From assembly GCA_002900995.3 (NCBI GenBank), contig CM035313.1, positions 1,550,001 to 1,614,000 of the forward strand: DNA of 64,000 nucleotides, in the 5' to 3' direction. The number at the start of each line of letters is the position of its first letter. Within the stretch, counting starts at the first letter, position 1. The notes under the pieces were generated by a model. The model did no database searches. It had not been told where the DNA came from and was given only the letters and a program-made list of their open reading frames with translations. This DNA comes from Ganoderma boninense. Lineage: Eukaryota > Basidiomycota > Agaricomycetes > Polyporales > Polyporaceae. Shown here piece by piece: positions 12,301 to 23,226 of this stretch. The position numbers and the translations under genes are program-made.

Positions 12301-12635
12301 GGGGAGACCGTGATGAGACGTTGTGCCACCGCTGGGATCCGACGGCCTTGTCGCGTTCTGGGGGGGGTGGGGGGGCATTCGTCGGAAACAGCCTCTTGTT
12401 GGGTGGCAAGGGCGTTGAGAAGCCAACTGCTGGACGGTGCAGACGGGTCATGGTAAACGGTCATCTTTGGAGAAGATAGGGGGGATGAAGGGGGAAATGT
12501 GGTGGGGTTTTGATCGTCGTTCGTCCTTGATGTAATACGGCCTAGAAGGGATGGAGGTTTGCCTATGGTCGTGAACTGGAAGCCAGAGAGCGAGTTTGAA
12601 CTGGCATCCGGAGGGGGCCCAAGCATAACGAACAC
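9381..12635 (-). CDS. Large coiled-coil, proline/serine-rich protein of unknown function
   Basis: The main open frame runs 12426-9427 (999 residues). The order is: Ser/Pro-rich N-terminus; helix starting LCHAIARFDSEVAEIARIQA; long coiled coil of about residues 150-370 with heptad repeats; disordered region rich in Pro, Ser, Gln and Arg; basic patch RRQAKRRASRSPSPSQKR near the C-terminus. Two other frames look like parts of the same gene. Upstream, 12635-12360 encodes NSLSGFQFTTIGKPPSLLGR, preceded by HSRVLERVFVMLGPPPD. Downstream, 9540-9381 encodes an Arg-Gly-rich tail with RPLTDRGQKTLEERLS. Joining them needs a frame change at the C-run near 12360 (or a 44-nt intron about 12295-12338) and another at the run 9544-9548. 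A first exon may lie at 12911-13096. Function unknown; a scaffold or RNA-associated role would be a guess. Confidence 0.6.
11597..11764 (-). repeat. About eight tandem 21-bp coding repeats
   Basis: Each unit encodes a seven-residue heptad of the form LRGELDR or a close variant (LRGEGDR, LRGERDR, VRGELER). The period of 21 bp equals one heptad, so copy changes preserve both frame and coiled-coil register. Units differ mostly by single bases, suggesting recent expansion. Confidence 0.85.
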
Positions 12636-13651
12636 TCGCTCCAGGACTCGAGAGTGTTGTTGCCACTGGACCGCAAAGAAGACAAAGGAGAAAACCTGCT
12701 ACTTGTGAAGCAGTTTGTGATGAGAATTATCAGCTCTGTGGTAGACTGCGCCTGCGGAGCGACGATTCCGTGATGACTGGGTGTCGAGGAGCAGTTAAGG
12801 TCGTGGCAAGAAGAAATCTGTAAATGAATCGGGATCTTTCGGAGGTCAGTTTGATGCACTTCGCGTTCATACAGTAATAAGACCTACGCCGCAAGTTGGT
12901 TCTTGATACTTTATGCCGGTGGCTGGTGGTCGAATGCGTATGGGATTAAGGCGGGAAAGAGGAAGGGGATGGAGAGGGGAGAATGAAAGCACAAGGTTGA
13001 GGGAAGGCGGGCGTCATTGGCATCAGAGATAAGGTAATCGTCGTCGAATTCGGCCAAGTCCGACTGGCCGACACCGCCACGACCATGTGTCTGCATTAAT
13101 GCTCTAGCCTCGAGCTTCTACTTATTCTTAGTGCTATTGATTCGCGGTTAGGCGAGGATGTTCAGTAACATTCAGTATCTTCTGGGCATGGATTGTCAGC
13201 ATAAGGACTTAGAGCGGCATTGATCCGACTGGAGAGTTCGTCTTAGTAGGCTGAGGTAGCGAAAAAAAATGGATTGGGTGATAATATTTCAGTGACACGA
13301 GAATGCATGTGGCATCATGGCACTGGCAGTCCAGTTCTATGACACTGATGTCAGAGCGATTTCGGAACATCGTCCCAGATGCAATGCGGAGGATGCTACA
13401 TATCACATACAAATACACTTCGAAAGCCTAGTACACGCACTCAGGCCGTTGGTGTTACATACATGACCAAGGTCCGTGCCGGCACAAAACAGGTGCGTTC
13501 AGAGAAAAAAGTAAAGACATCAAACTCGGTAACAGAGAGTCTTCGTACCATCTGGTCGTACGATGGCATAAGTGGCATGGAGATGGGAGCCATCAGGGGT
13601 TCGTGGACAGAAACGGGGCCTATGTCCTGAGGCACACTGGGCACTGGCTTA
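12636..13651. other. Upstream part of the coiled-coil gene and 3' flank of the next gene
   Basis: On the minus strand 12636-12680 continues coding-like sequence (WQQHSRVLERVFVMLG) after a pyrimidine-rich acceptor. 13096-12911 has an ATG and a coding-like stretch (QSDLAEFDDDYLISDANDAR) that may be the first exon of the coiled-coil gene, but no clean donor links the two. The rest shows nothing. Confidence 0.4.
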
Positions 13652-14783
13652 CTAGGTTGCACCGGGAATGGGGAAGACCAAATTCATGCGTGGGGCGAGT
13701 CCGGTGCCTGGGCGTCCCACCTGAGGTTCTCGGACTCCGATACATGGCTGCAGGCTGCCCCGTGATACCTGTCGAATGTTGAGAAGGAACAGATCGGAGA
13801 GGGTGAGCTCCCGACCATGCCACCGAAGTGGCCGTCGGTACTCGGTCTGCGCCTTGTCCTACCATCACGAAGCTGATATGAGGAAACGAGTCGTTCTACC
13901 GTGGAAGCCGAAGGTGCGCACCAGAAATCTCTTCATTTCTCGCGCCACGATACGCGCCAAACCTCCTCGGGTAGGCGGCAGGTTATGAGCTCGGAGGACT
14001 GTCACCTGGTGTTTGTATCTGGGATACTCAGGGAGCTAACACGGACTTGTGAGCGAGGGAAAGACTGCCACCACGGATATCTTACCCAGAGGACTATGGC
14101 CAACTTCGTAGGCAGCGAAATGTCCTTAGACCAAGCGAGCTGGTCGCTTCCTTGTAGACCGCTATAGTCTTCAGCAAGTGCGTCTGACAGGCTGAACGCA
14201 TAATAGCAAATTGGCGGCATCGTTCGCGGAGGATCCAATGCAAGGCCGGATTGATATGGGCGTTGAATAAGGATCTGCGGTTGACAGATTCATCAGATTA
14301 ATGGTCGATACGATGCAAACAATTCACGTACTGGTAAGCTACTTTGTGCGTGAAAGGGATGAAACCCGAATATGGGTTGTGGATAAGTGCGTGGTGGACC
14401 TGGCGTTGGCTGAGAAATGAACGACATGGAGCCGCAATTGCTGGGGATGCTGTAAGATATGCTTGAGGCCTGTCTCGCAAGTTCGATCGTCGTAGAATCA
14501 CGGCGCTGTTGCTCCTAGGGGTCCCCGTTAGTTGGCCGCTGACTGGACGGGGAGAGGCACTGGAGTAGCCCCGCACACGCACGGAAGTAGCATTGACATT
14601 CTGGAAGAACACTCCATCATTTTGGCTAGCCTGCTGACGACAAAAACATGGTGAATCATAGTGGTACCACAACGTCGCACAAAGTAAAGGTAAACTTACA
14701 ATATCTCCAATGGAGGTGGATGCATGTTCTCCCGAGATACCGCTGCCTGCGCTATCCCATGACGGGGTACATGATTCATCCAT
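13652..14783 (-). CDS. Six-exon gene, 274-residue protein of unknown function
   Basis: Recovered by splicing. Exons 14700-14783, 14583-14630, 14332-14514, 14086-14274, 13922-14035 and 13652-13858 all begin and end in phase 0 with GT-AG borders (donors GTAAGT, GTGCGT, GTACGT, GTAAGA, GTGCGC). The N-terminal third (MDESCTPSWDSAGSGISGEH...) is Ser/Pro/Gln-rich and probably disordered. The C-terminal half is compact: SLPTKLAIVLWLPEYPRY, HNLPPTRGGLARIVAREMKR, WHGRELTLSDLFLLNIRQVS, ending LVFPIPGAT. From memory it resembles a lineage-specific family of Agaricomycete hypothetical proteins with a W-x-G/E-Y core followed by a helix and a W-x-G strand, but I cannot name a domain. No signal peptide or membrane segment. 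Six exons all in phase 0 argue that the gene is real and not decayed. Confidence 0.6.
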
Positions 14784-14949
14784 AAGGGTGATAACGGGCG
14801 GGTGACTGTAGGGCGTTAGATTGAAAGGAGTCAAGAGGATGGGGGAAGGGGACGATGGTGAGCACGGCTCTTACAGTATCGCAGTACTGTCAGCTATATA
14901 TTTGTGTCATCGAGGTGTGTTCTCGGGGGCCGACTAGGTGCTGTCAGAG

Positions 14950-16728
14950 TGCTAACCTGGAGATATAGGGCATTGATCCCAAAGGATCGAGCGAAGATCA
15001 GAGGATGGATGTTCCCAGAGGTAGTTGGGTTCGATAGAAAGAAGGTTAACCATTAAGCAGGTCCCAAAGTTAGGTGCAGATGACAGGCACTCTCTAGTCT
15101 GTTTGGCATAAGTATCACCGCAAAACAGCGCATGCTGTCGAAAGCGACACATAGCTTCATTACAGCCTTGTACGCGCCGATGCCCATCGAACCTATAATA
15201 TTTGAGAGGAGTGAGAGTCGAAAGTTCCAAGTAACCCTGTGCTATATTGTGAAATTCACCTACCGACGAAGCAGGCCGCCTTTGTTCAACGAGTTGTGAA
15301 GGTATTGCCTCCAAACTAGCCCTGATACCGTGAGGCAAGTCTGCAGCTGAAATTTCTTGAAACGTTGTCGAAGTTGGATCCGTGCCATAGCTTGAGACAT
15401 TCTCTAATGCAGGTACAAGGGGGTGTATTCAATCAGAGCACAGCGATGATATCCCCGTGTTCGGATCCCTCTTGCGTGGTTTAGAATGCAACCACTGCTG
15501 TGCGTTCGTTAACGTGGATATATCGCCTAATGCACTGTCGCTGTATTGGATTTGAAGCTAAATGTCTGGTCCAGACGCTAAGGCACATATGGTAGGATAT
15601 CAAATGTTGAAGATGCGCCGACGTAGGTGAACGAACCTACTAAGCTGGCGACATTGGGAGACTGTGGAGGACTAGCCGATGACGTATGAATCAGCCTAGG
15701 ATTCGTATGAATGATCGAGAATCAAGGGCGAAATGTTGTTCAGAAGCGTCCACATACCGTGCTGTTGTAGGGATAGGATACTGCGGACTCGGGTACAAGC
15801 TTGACTCTGAGTGAATTTCGAGTGAGCTCTGCCTGACAAGGGGATCTCTTGGCTCAATAAAGGGATAAAGATATCCGAGTAGACTTATGTCGTCCTCTGG
15901 GGCCCTGACTGGGGCCCTAGTGCCCTAATACGGTGTGGGGATATCGGTCAGTGACTGGCTGCACTCAGTTTACTGTAGACTGGCCGAGTTAAACACGAGC
16001 CATTGAGTATTCTAGTACTCCAGGCGCCGTGCGCGTTGTCCTCAGTGCCGAGCTTGCGAACGCTTCGATACATCGCGACATACCTGGGCGACACTGAAGT
16101 GAGCGGCAAGGAAACTAGGCCTCCATCATCACGTCCAACGGAGGCAAGGCGGCGCCAGGACCGGCGCCTGCGGTGGCAGAGGGGGACATGTAAGTACTTG
16201 AGATGTTGTTGTTGTCGAATCACCCGATGGGACCCGAACAGAGCACTTCACGTCCGCCACTACACTACAGTCTACAGGGCTACTGTGGCGAGTTGCAGGT
16301 TTCAGCAGGTCGGCTGTGTAATCGAGGCCAGTATCGGGATCTCCGGAACCCTATCACGATATGTGTTGGCTTCCGATGTTGCGAACGTGCACCTCGGACC
16401 ACCGCATATTTCGTTATGTATGTTCTTCGGCGCGTTCGTTACACAACCAGAGACTCGGAGGAGGCTGAGAGAGGGTAAACGGGGCCATCACTAGCTACCG
16501 TACACCCCATCTCAGCGTATGTGCGACCCATACATAACGTTTTAAAAGACCAAATGCGGCGACATACCTGTCAAGATTGGTTCGATTCAAGGTGCCTTTG
16601 TACCACGCAGAGTTAAGTAACAAGCGATCGGTCATCGGCGGCGCCACAGCGGGGCCAGAGAGGAAGTCGGCTCTGAATCGTCGGCTTATTCGAATAGGGC
16701 CATCAAATGGTTGAGGGTTTCCAGCCAT
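14950..16728 (-). CDS. Probable multi-exon gene, structure unresolved
   Basis: Several minus-strand segments look coding and are bounded by good splice sites, but I could not link them uniquely. They are 16568-16728 (MAGNPQPFDGPIRISRRFRA to LNRTNLDR, donor GTATGT), about 16084-16168 (RSWRRLASVGRDDGGLVSLP), 15758-15924 (EDDISLLGYLYPFIEPRDPL, donor GTATGT), a segment from 15695 (HTSSASPPQSPNVASLVG), about 15430-15540 (DSALGDISTLTNAQQWLHSK) and 15264-15390 (SLEAIPSQLVEQRRPASS, donor GTAGGT). More than one frame is open in some exons, so the order and phases are uncertain. Composition is Ser/Pro-rich. The gene may be separate from, or upstream exons of, the six-exon gene at 13652-14783. Function unknown. 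Confidence 0.35.
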
Positions 16729-17417
16729 GTCGGGACAGGTCCTAGAACCGGTGTTGGGTGCAGTGGCTTTGAACTGCGAAGCTTCCGCAGGCCCTGCCGC
16801 AGCATTTCGTACGCTGCGATGAGGATCGCGGGAGTAGCGCTTGCCATGTGGGAATTCCGGAAGTCTCCGCAAGGGTATGCATTGCCACCAAACCATCGTC
16901 ATGGCCGTTCCTACGATCGTTCTCAGTCTGCACCAATTCTGCAGGGTGGAAAAGTGGTACCAAACAACTGATGACATGATAGCTTCGGCGGAGGCGTAGC
17001 TAACTACAAGCCATAGCTCTAGTCCGCAGCCGATGCCAACCAGAAGACCTGATTACATAGCCCGGTCATTTTACAACGAGTCGGAGTAGTGAATTCTCTC
17101 ACAGGCCCAAGACAACAACGTAATCTCGACGCCCCTCCAAGGTGTCGCGCGGTCGTCCAGATGCACATCTGTGGTTCAGAACACCACCACCTTAGCCATA
17201 TATGAACGACTTCGCCGGTGTGAGCGGAGCTGCTGTTGCTCAGGTCCCCGGCCCATCGGACAGTAGGGCATGAGCTTATCCGAGCCCTTGTCTTCTCGTA
17301 GCATGTTGGAGACCTCGAATGGAAGTTCTCTTTCGCAATTGAATCATCGGCGGCCCCAGAGAAAAAATGACGTCAGTCGGGCTGCCCCTTGCAGGAAGAA
17401 CTCCCGAAAGATACGTA
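16729..17417. other. Intergenic
   Basis: A minus-strand frame continues upstream of 16728 without a clear start and might extend the unresolved gene. Otherwise nothing is supported. Confidence 0.4.
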
Positions 17418-18658
17418 CTATTGTGCCATCTCGGAGCCGGATTTCTCGAATAGCCACCTATGGGGTCCTCTCATAAGCTGCATCCGCGGGACTCCCACCA
17501 TCTGTGCCTCCTGCACTCGCCAGCCATGCCAACGAAGCTCGATGGCTTTTAGCGACGGGAGATTGCTCCCGGCAAGTAGTCGCTCCGCGAGCTTTCTGGT
17601 CACCGCCTCCCTAAACAATTCACCGCCCTGCTGGCCGTCAACTGCGGCGGCAACGATGGGCGGGTCCGGTCGGGTGACAATGCTCAACATCCGCAAGCTC
17701 TGCAGGGGCTGTAGATGCTGGCCCAGCTCATTTATCAGGCCCTAGAAGAAGCATAAACGACGGGAATCAATAAACTGCACGATACGCGCCGACCTGACGA
17801 AGCCGGGCTGCAGCGCCAGCATGCGAAGCACGGAGTGCCCGGTGCCGGGGCCTTTGCTGGCCACCGGGGCCGCCAGATCGGGCGACAGGACAATCGAAAG
17901 CGCAAACAAAGACGCACCTCGAACTCGTCCCACGACACAGGCCGCGGACGATCCACGTCGAAGTCGAACTGCAGCGCGAGCGCGCACAGGGCGCCGTCCG
18001 CGAGGGTCGAGGCGAGAGATGCGATGCGCGCGACGGCAGCCGCCGTGCTGTCAACGGAGAGCGCGAGCTCAAGCAGTTTGATCTTGTGCGCAGAAGAGAG
18101 ACTGGCGCTGGCGACAGATCCAGGCCCGGGGGAGAGGAGGCGGCGAAAGCAAGCATCATCCATCGGCTCGTGCACGCGGAGGGCTTCAACATACTGGCGC
18201 GTCTGGACGATGGACACACCGAAAGTGGCTGAAGATGTGTTGAGAGCAACGAGGTTCGGGAGGAAAGAGGGGGAGGTGAACAACTCTTGGGGGACTCGCA
18301 TGGCGCCTTGGAGGATATGAAGGGAGTGCATGTTGAGCGAACGGAGGTTGTGCATGCGGCCGAAAATATCGAGGATGAGCTTTTGGATGTCAGGCGAGGC
18401 GAAACCGGAGAGCGTAAGATGGTGGACGAGGTGCGCGGTGGAAAGGGGAGACGAAATGAGGCGTTTCATGAAGGAGATGGCGACGTCGGGCGAGTTGACG
18501 GTGAGGCCTGGTCCCAGGCAGAAGACAATGGTGTGATGAAGGTTGCGCGCACCGTACATGTACCACCGCTGGTTGACGAGCATGGCGGAGGAGAGGGCGC
18601 CACCTGGGTGGATGAAATCGAAGACATAGGAGATGAGCTCCTCTGGAAGGCAGTCCAT
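17418..18658 (-). CDS. F-box-like / leucine-rich protein
   Basis: The N-terminus MDCLPEELISYVFDFIHPGG followed by LVNQRWYMYGARNLHHTI is an F-box-like motif (L-P-E-E-L, then a helix, then N-x-R-W). F-box proteins recruit substrates to SCF ubiquitin ligases. The rest is a weak leucine-rich region (HLVHHLTLSGFAS, MHNLRSLNMHSLH, LPNLVALNTSS), common in Agaricomycete F-box expansions. Exon 1 runs to about 17944 (SWDEFE, donor GTGCGT). The last exon starts at 17743 (GLINELGQHLQPLQSLRM) and ends EKSGSEMAQ. The sequence between is probably one intron of about 200 nt, but it also contains an open frame in another phase, so an extra exon is possible. The start at 18658 was chosen because the F-box begins there; the upstream open frame lacks similarity. 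Confidence 0.7.
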
Positions 18659-19456
18659 TGGGAGATGGCGGGTTTGGCCTGGAGGAAAGGATGGCGGACG
18701 AGGACCGCGACCGGCTTGGAAGGGGTGCGCTTTATAGGGATGCAACCGAGTATCGGGCGCCCTGATTTTGAGACAAGCTACTGGTGAGGTAACAGTGTAC
18801 CTGGCATGGTAGTAGCCGACCGCGCCTGTGCGAGATACATACCCTGGGGTCCAGCGTCGCTGGCAACGAAGACGCTCCGGAAGGTGGATGGGGCGGTGTC
18901 GAGGTGTATGGCGGCCGTTGGAGGCGTGGTTCGGAAGGTATATGCGCAGAGGCCGGACAGAGCGAGACAAGTAGGGAAGCGTGTGACGACACAAGGCCCA
19001 CAAAATTGCTGGAGAGAAGGGCTTCGAAGGCTGACGCGCGACCCCGCCTGTCGGGGGGAGCGCTAGGGCCCACGACTGGACGTAGACCGGCGCTGGGCGG
19101 CGTCGGGACGGCGGAGTACAGTCTGAGTGCGGTCGAGGTCGTTCGCCGTCCGTTTCACCTCCCCTCGGCGCCTCAACCCCGCGAACGCGTCTGTGGCTGA
19201 CAGGCGCTGTGAGTCTGTGACACGTCACACGCCCAACAGACGCGCAAAAGGAAGTTTAGACGCCCATGCCACCGCGGCCTGGCGCTTATGGCATTGACGG
19301 CCACGGCCGCAGCGGACCCGCGCAGGCTCTGAGTCTCATCCTCATCCTCAACGCTCTCTCGCGCCGACGGCGACGGCCTCATTCACTCACTGGTGCTCTC
19401 TCCTTCGCTGGACTACCTCTGGGGACACGCCTTGCATCTCTGCTTGACTTCAAGCC
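18659..19456. other. Divergent promoter region, F-box-like gene and TM9SF gene
   Basis: Both neighbours are transcribed away from this stretch. Several long frames cross it but none has a family signature or splice continuity. Confidence 0.5.
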
Positions 19457-22400
19457 ATGCCTCGCCCGTCGCGCGGGCTCTGCTTCTTGGGCGGCGCGCT
19501 TCTCGCCTTGCTCTCCACTGTCGATGCATTCTACCTTCCGGGTGCCGCGCCGCATGACTACAAGAAGGGGGAGAAGGTCGGGCTCCTTGTCAATGCACTC
19601 ACACCCATGATTGCAGGGTATGACAATGCGAAGCTTGTACGTAGCCCTCATTCTTCACCATGACCCTCCATCCAGTGCTCACGTGCTCACGTCGGCATGC
19701 AGAAATCCCTCATAAACTGTATGCAAGGCATCCGTGCCAAACAGTGTCTTCGTCTCATGTCGCATTCTAGATGACTATTATAGCCCGGCCTTCCATTTCT
19801 GTCCACCAGAAGGGGGTCCCAAGAAGGAACCAGCATCACTCGGGTCCACCCTCTTCGGGGATCGGATATTCAATTCCCCATACGACGTGAGTCCAGGGAT
19901 CGTCCTTTGCGGCGCCCGTGCATTCCCTCATTTGCGCGCTAGATTAAGATGTTGGAAGACAACACAACGTGCAGAGTCCTCTGTACCGCCACCGTTCCTT
20001 CACAGGACGCCAAATTCTACAACGACCGCATACGAGAAGATTACGCCATTAACTGGCTCATTGACGGCCTTCCGGCCGCGGAGATGAAAGAGGACAAGAA
20101 GACCGGAGAACTCTTCTTCGAACAGGGCTTCAATCTCGGTTACGACGAGGGTGAATTCGCCGAGCAGCCGGCTGTGCACAATCATTACGACATAGTTCTA
20201 AGGTCAGTCTGCGTACTGTACATATTCCGCGGAGCAGTAAGTAGACGGTCTCTGGGAATACATGCAGGTATCACACTCCGACCCCCGGTGTTGATGTGCA
20301 CCGCATCGTCGGCGTTCTCGTATGGCCAGTTAGGTATGTTCGGTGCGACACGGCGGCGCATTTCTTCAACTGACTCAACACCGCTGTAGTCGGGGTGGTT
20401 CTCAAGAAGTACCTTCGGACGGCATCATGGACTGCGCGCCCCCAAATCCGGCGCCGCTACTTCTAAGCGAGTCCCAAAACACGACGATCACCTATACATA
20501 TCGTGTCATGTGGAATGTAGGCACCTCGTGGGCGTTGGTTTCGAGTCTACATTGAATTCTCCACGACAGCAATCAGACACGCCCTGGGCTACAAGATGGG
20601 ATAACTACCTGCACATTTTTGATCCGGTGGGGTTCCCGCCCCTACTTGCCTGTCGTCGAGCTAATAGCATCCTCCTGTGCAGCGCATTCATTGGTTCAGC
20701 TTGATAAATTCCATAATTGTGGTCGTATTCCTGTGTCTCATGGTGTCCATGATCCTACTACGCACGGTGTCTCGCGACGTGAGCATGGTCTCGGCGCCCG
20801 GCGTTTGTTCTAACACTAACCGTTATGTAGATTTCCCGGTATAACGCGATGGACCTCAGTGTGAGTCATCCTTATCTGTGTCACACGGATAATTTTGCTT
20901 ACCGCATGCTCAGGAAGATGTCCAAGAAGACTGGGGCTGGAAGCTGGTTCACGGCGAGGTCTTCCGGACGCCAGGCCATCCGATGGTTCTTGCGGTTCTC
21001 GTTGGGAATGGCTCGCAGCTATGCGCAATGGTTGGCGTCACTCTAGGCACGATTTTTCACCGTAAATCGATCTGCAACTCCCCTCACTTACCGGACACGT
21101 GTAGTCTTTGCCTTGCTTGGCTTCCTGTCACCCTCGAACCGGGGATCCCTGGCCACGGTGATGATGGTCTGTTGGACCTTCTTCGGGGGGTAAGAAATTT
21201 CTTCCCGTAGCCAATCGACTTAGGACCAAGTGTTCACCCGACGTCTCTCAGAATTGCCGGATATATCTCTAGTAGGGTGTATGCCTCACTTGGCGGAGCG
21301 AACAAGAGGCGGAATTCCTTCTTCACCGCCACTATCATGCCCACGTAAGCTGGAGTCTGAGTTTGTCTGCAGGATTTCTCTTAACAGGCCTCACACGTCA
21401 TAGATTCGTCTTCGCGGTGGTTTTCTTACTTAACCTGTTCCTTATCGCTGCTGGGTCATCGGGCGCGGTGCCTTTTGGTATGTTCGATCCTTCCATGCAA
21501 CTCTGGACCATATTCGACAGCTAACCATCTGCTGGAAATAACCATCCCGCGTATAGGCACTCTTGTTCTCATTATTGTGCTTTGGTTTGGTATATCTGCG
21601 CCGCTGTCTGCGGTTGGATCCTACTACGGTTCAAAACATGGCGTGAGTACCTCGGCGCCGCTCTTCTCACGAAATTTGATCTGACATTTTCTTTAGGCCA
21701 TCCAACACCCTGTCCGGGTCAATCAAATTCCACGACAAATTCCGCCACAACCCAAATACCTCCGACCATGGGTATGCTCTTTTCCTCCTTGCTGACATCC
21801 CCGATGCCCCCCCAAACCAAAAACTGAATTCCGCTTCCCTGTCTGTGCAGTCTGCTACAATTCTTGCTGGCATTCTACCGTTCGGTGCGTCTGCGTTGCG
21901 ACATCGTTGACAGTCCCCCAAGCGCAGTCCGCTGACTTCCCCCTTCCCCTTCATCCCTTCCTCAGGCGCAGCGTTCATCGAACTCTACTTCGTGCTCTCC
22001 AGCCTGTTCGCGTCACGCGCATACTATGCGTTTGGCTTCCTCGCCCTGACCGCCGCCGTTGTAGCGCTCACTACCGCGACGGTCACCATCCTGTTCACAT
22101 ACTTCATCCTCTGCGCGGAGGACTACAGGTGCGTGAGTTCCCCGAGCCGGCGGCCCCACCACGCCCCACCTTCCCCCTTGTGTCTGCGTTGGCGTGCGAT
22201 GCGCGCCAGGTGGGTCTGCGGTCTGCGGCCCACGTCCACAGCCGGGGCTGTCCTCGGGCGGTGGTGGTTGACCGATGACTTTGATTGTGGATGGCGCTGA
22301 CGGGCTGCTGCTTGGCGCACACAGGTGGCACTGGCGCGCATTCCTCACTGGCGGAGGGAGCGCCTTCTGGTTGCTCACATACGGCATTGTGTACTGGGCC

Positions 22401-22784
22401 CTCCGCCTCTCGCTCGACTCGTTCACGAGCGCAGTGCTCTACTTCGGATACCTCCTCCTGCTGTGCCTCTTCGACTTCCTCATTACTGGTGAGTCATCTA
22501 GGTCCTCCCATCCACCGCCTTGCCTTGGTCCGCGTGTTTCCCTTGCTTCCTTCCCTTGCTTCCTTCCCTTGTTCCGTCGCCACCGGGACCGCCCTACCAC
22601 GCAGATGCCGAATTCGGCTCACGTTGGCCGTTTCGTGTCGCTTGTACCCTTTCCCTTCCATTCTCCCCAGCGTGGTTCTTGACTGTATGCTCATGTGTAT
22701 CTATCCTGTGTGACAGGCACCATCGGCTTCCTCGCAACGTACTGGGCAGTCCGAAGGCTGTACAGCGCTATCCGCGTCGACTAA
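19457..22784 (+). CDS. Transmembrane 9 superfamily (TM9SF/EMP70, nonaspanin) protein
   Basis: Golgi/endosomal polytopic membrane protein. Family members act in sorting of membrane proteins and in adhesion or nutrient-linked trafficking. A signal peptide (LLALLSTVDAFYLPG) is followed by HDYKKGEKVGLLVNALTP and the conserved luminal blocks FHFCPPEGGPKKEPASLG, LFGDRIFNSPYD and DRIREDYAINWLIDGLPAAE. After IHWFSLINSIIVVVFLC come nine hydrophobic segments, including EDWGWKLVHGEVFRTPGHP, SRVYASLGGANKRRNSFFTA, GTLVLIIVLWFGISAPLSA, the VNQIPRQIPPQPKYLRPW loop and the last segment ending FLATYWAVRRLYSAIRVD. About 15 exons with canonical borders. The C-terminal KxD-type tail is R-V-D here, preceded by YSAI. 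Length is near 640 residues, normal for the family. Intergenic distance to the convergent TyrRS gene is 442 bp. Confidence 0.93.
22544..22575. repeat. 13-bp tandem repeat in a TM9SF intron
   Basis: A pyrimidine-rich unit (cccttgcttcctt) occurs 2.5 times just upstream of the final acceptor region of the TM9SF gene. It lies wholly in an intron. Confidence 0.7.
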
Positions 22785-23226
22785 TGGAAACAGCCAGCAT
22801 ACGCCTCCGACGGACACGCAAGCGTGTGTCCCGCCTGTTGTGCTGCAGCAGTATCGGGATCTCGTACGCCGGTGGACGTGACAGGTGTCTGTCTGAGCCT
22901 CTTCATATGTTCGGGTGTTTTTGGCTGTGGTTTAGCTTCCACATTTCCCCCCAGCGCTGGAAGGGAATCGAGCCGCCAGAACTGCTGCAGGGCAGTGGTT
23001 GGTTCGGAAGGACTGAAGCATCCAGTACCCATTATCGGATAATTATTCTTAGACAGGTCGATCGTAAAGAGCGCTCTAATACCCTCCCCGCTGTGCTGAC
23101 GTCTGAAGGCTCGCGATGACGCACATAACCAAGTAGCGCGTGTAGGTGTGACTCGGGGCGAAGAACGGCTGCAGGGAACGCAGGGAAAACCATGCTGCGC
23201 GGAGAGGGTCGTGATGTCGCAAAAGG

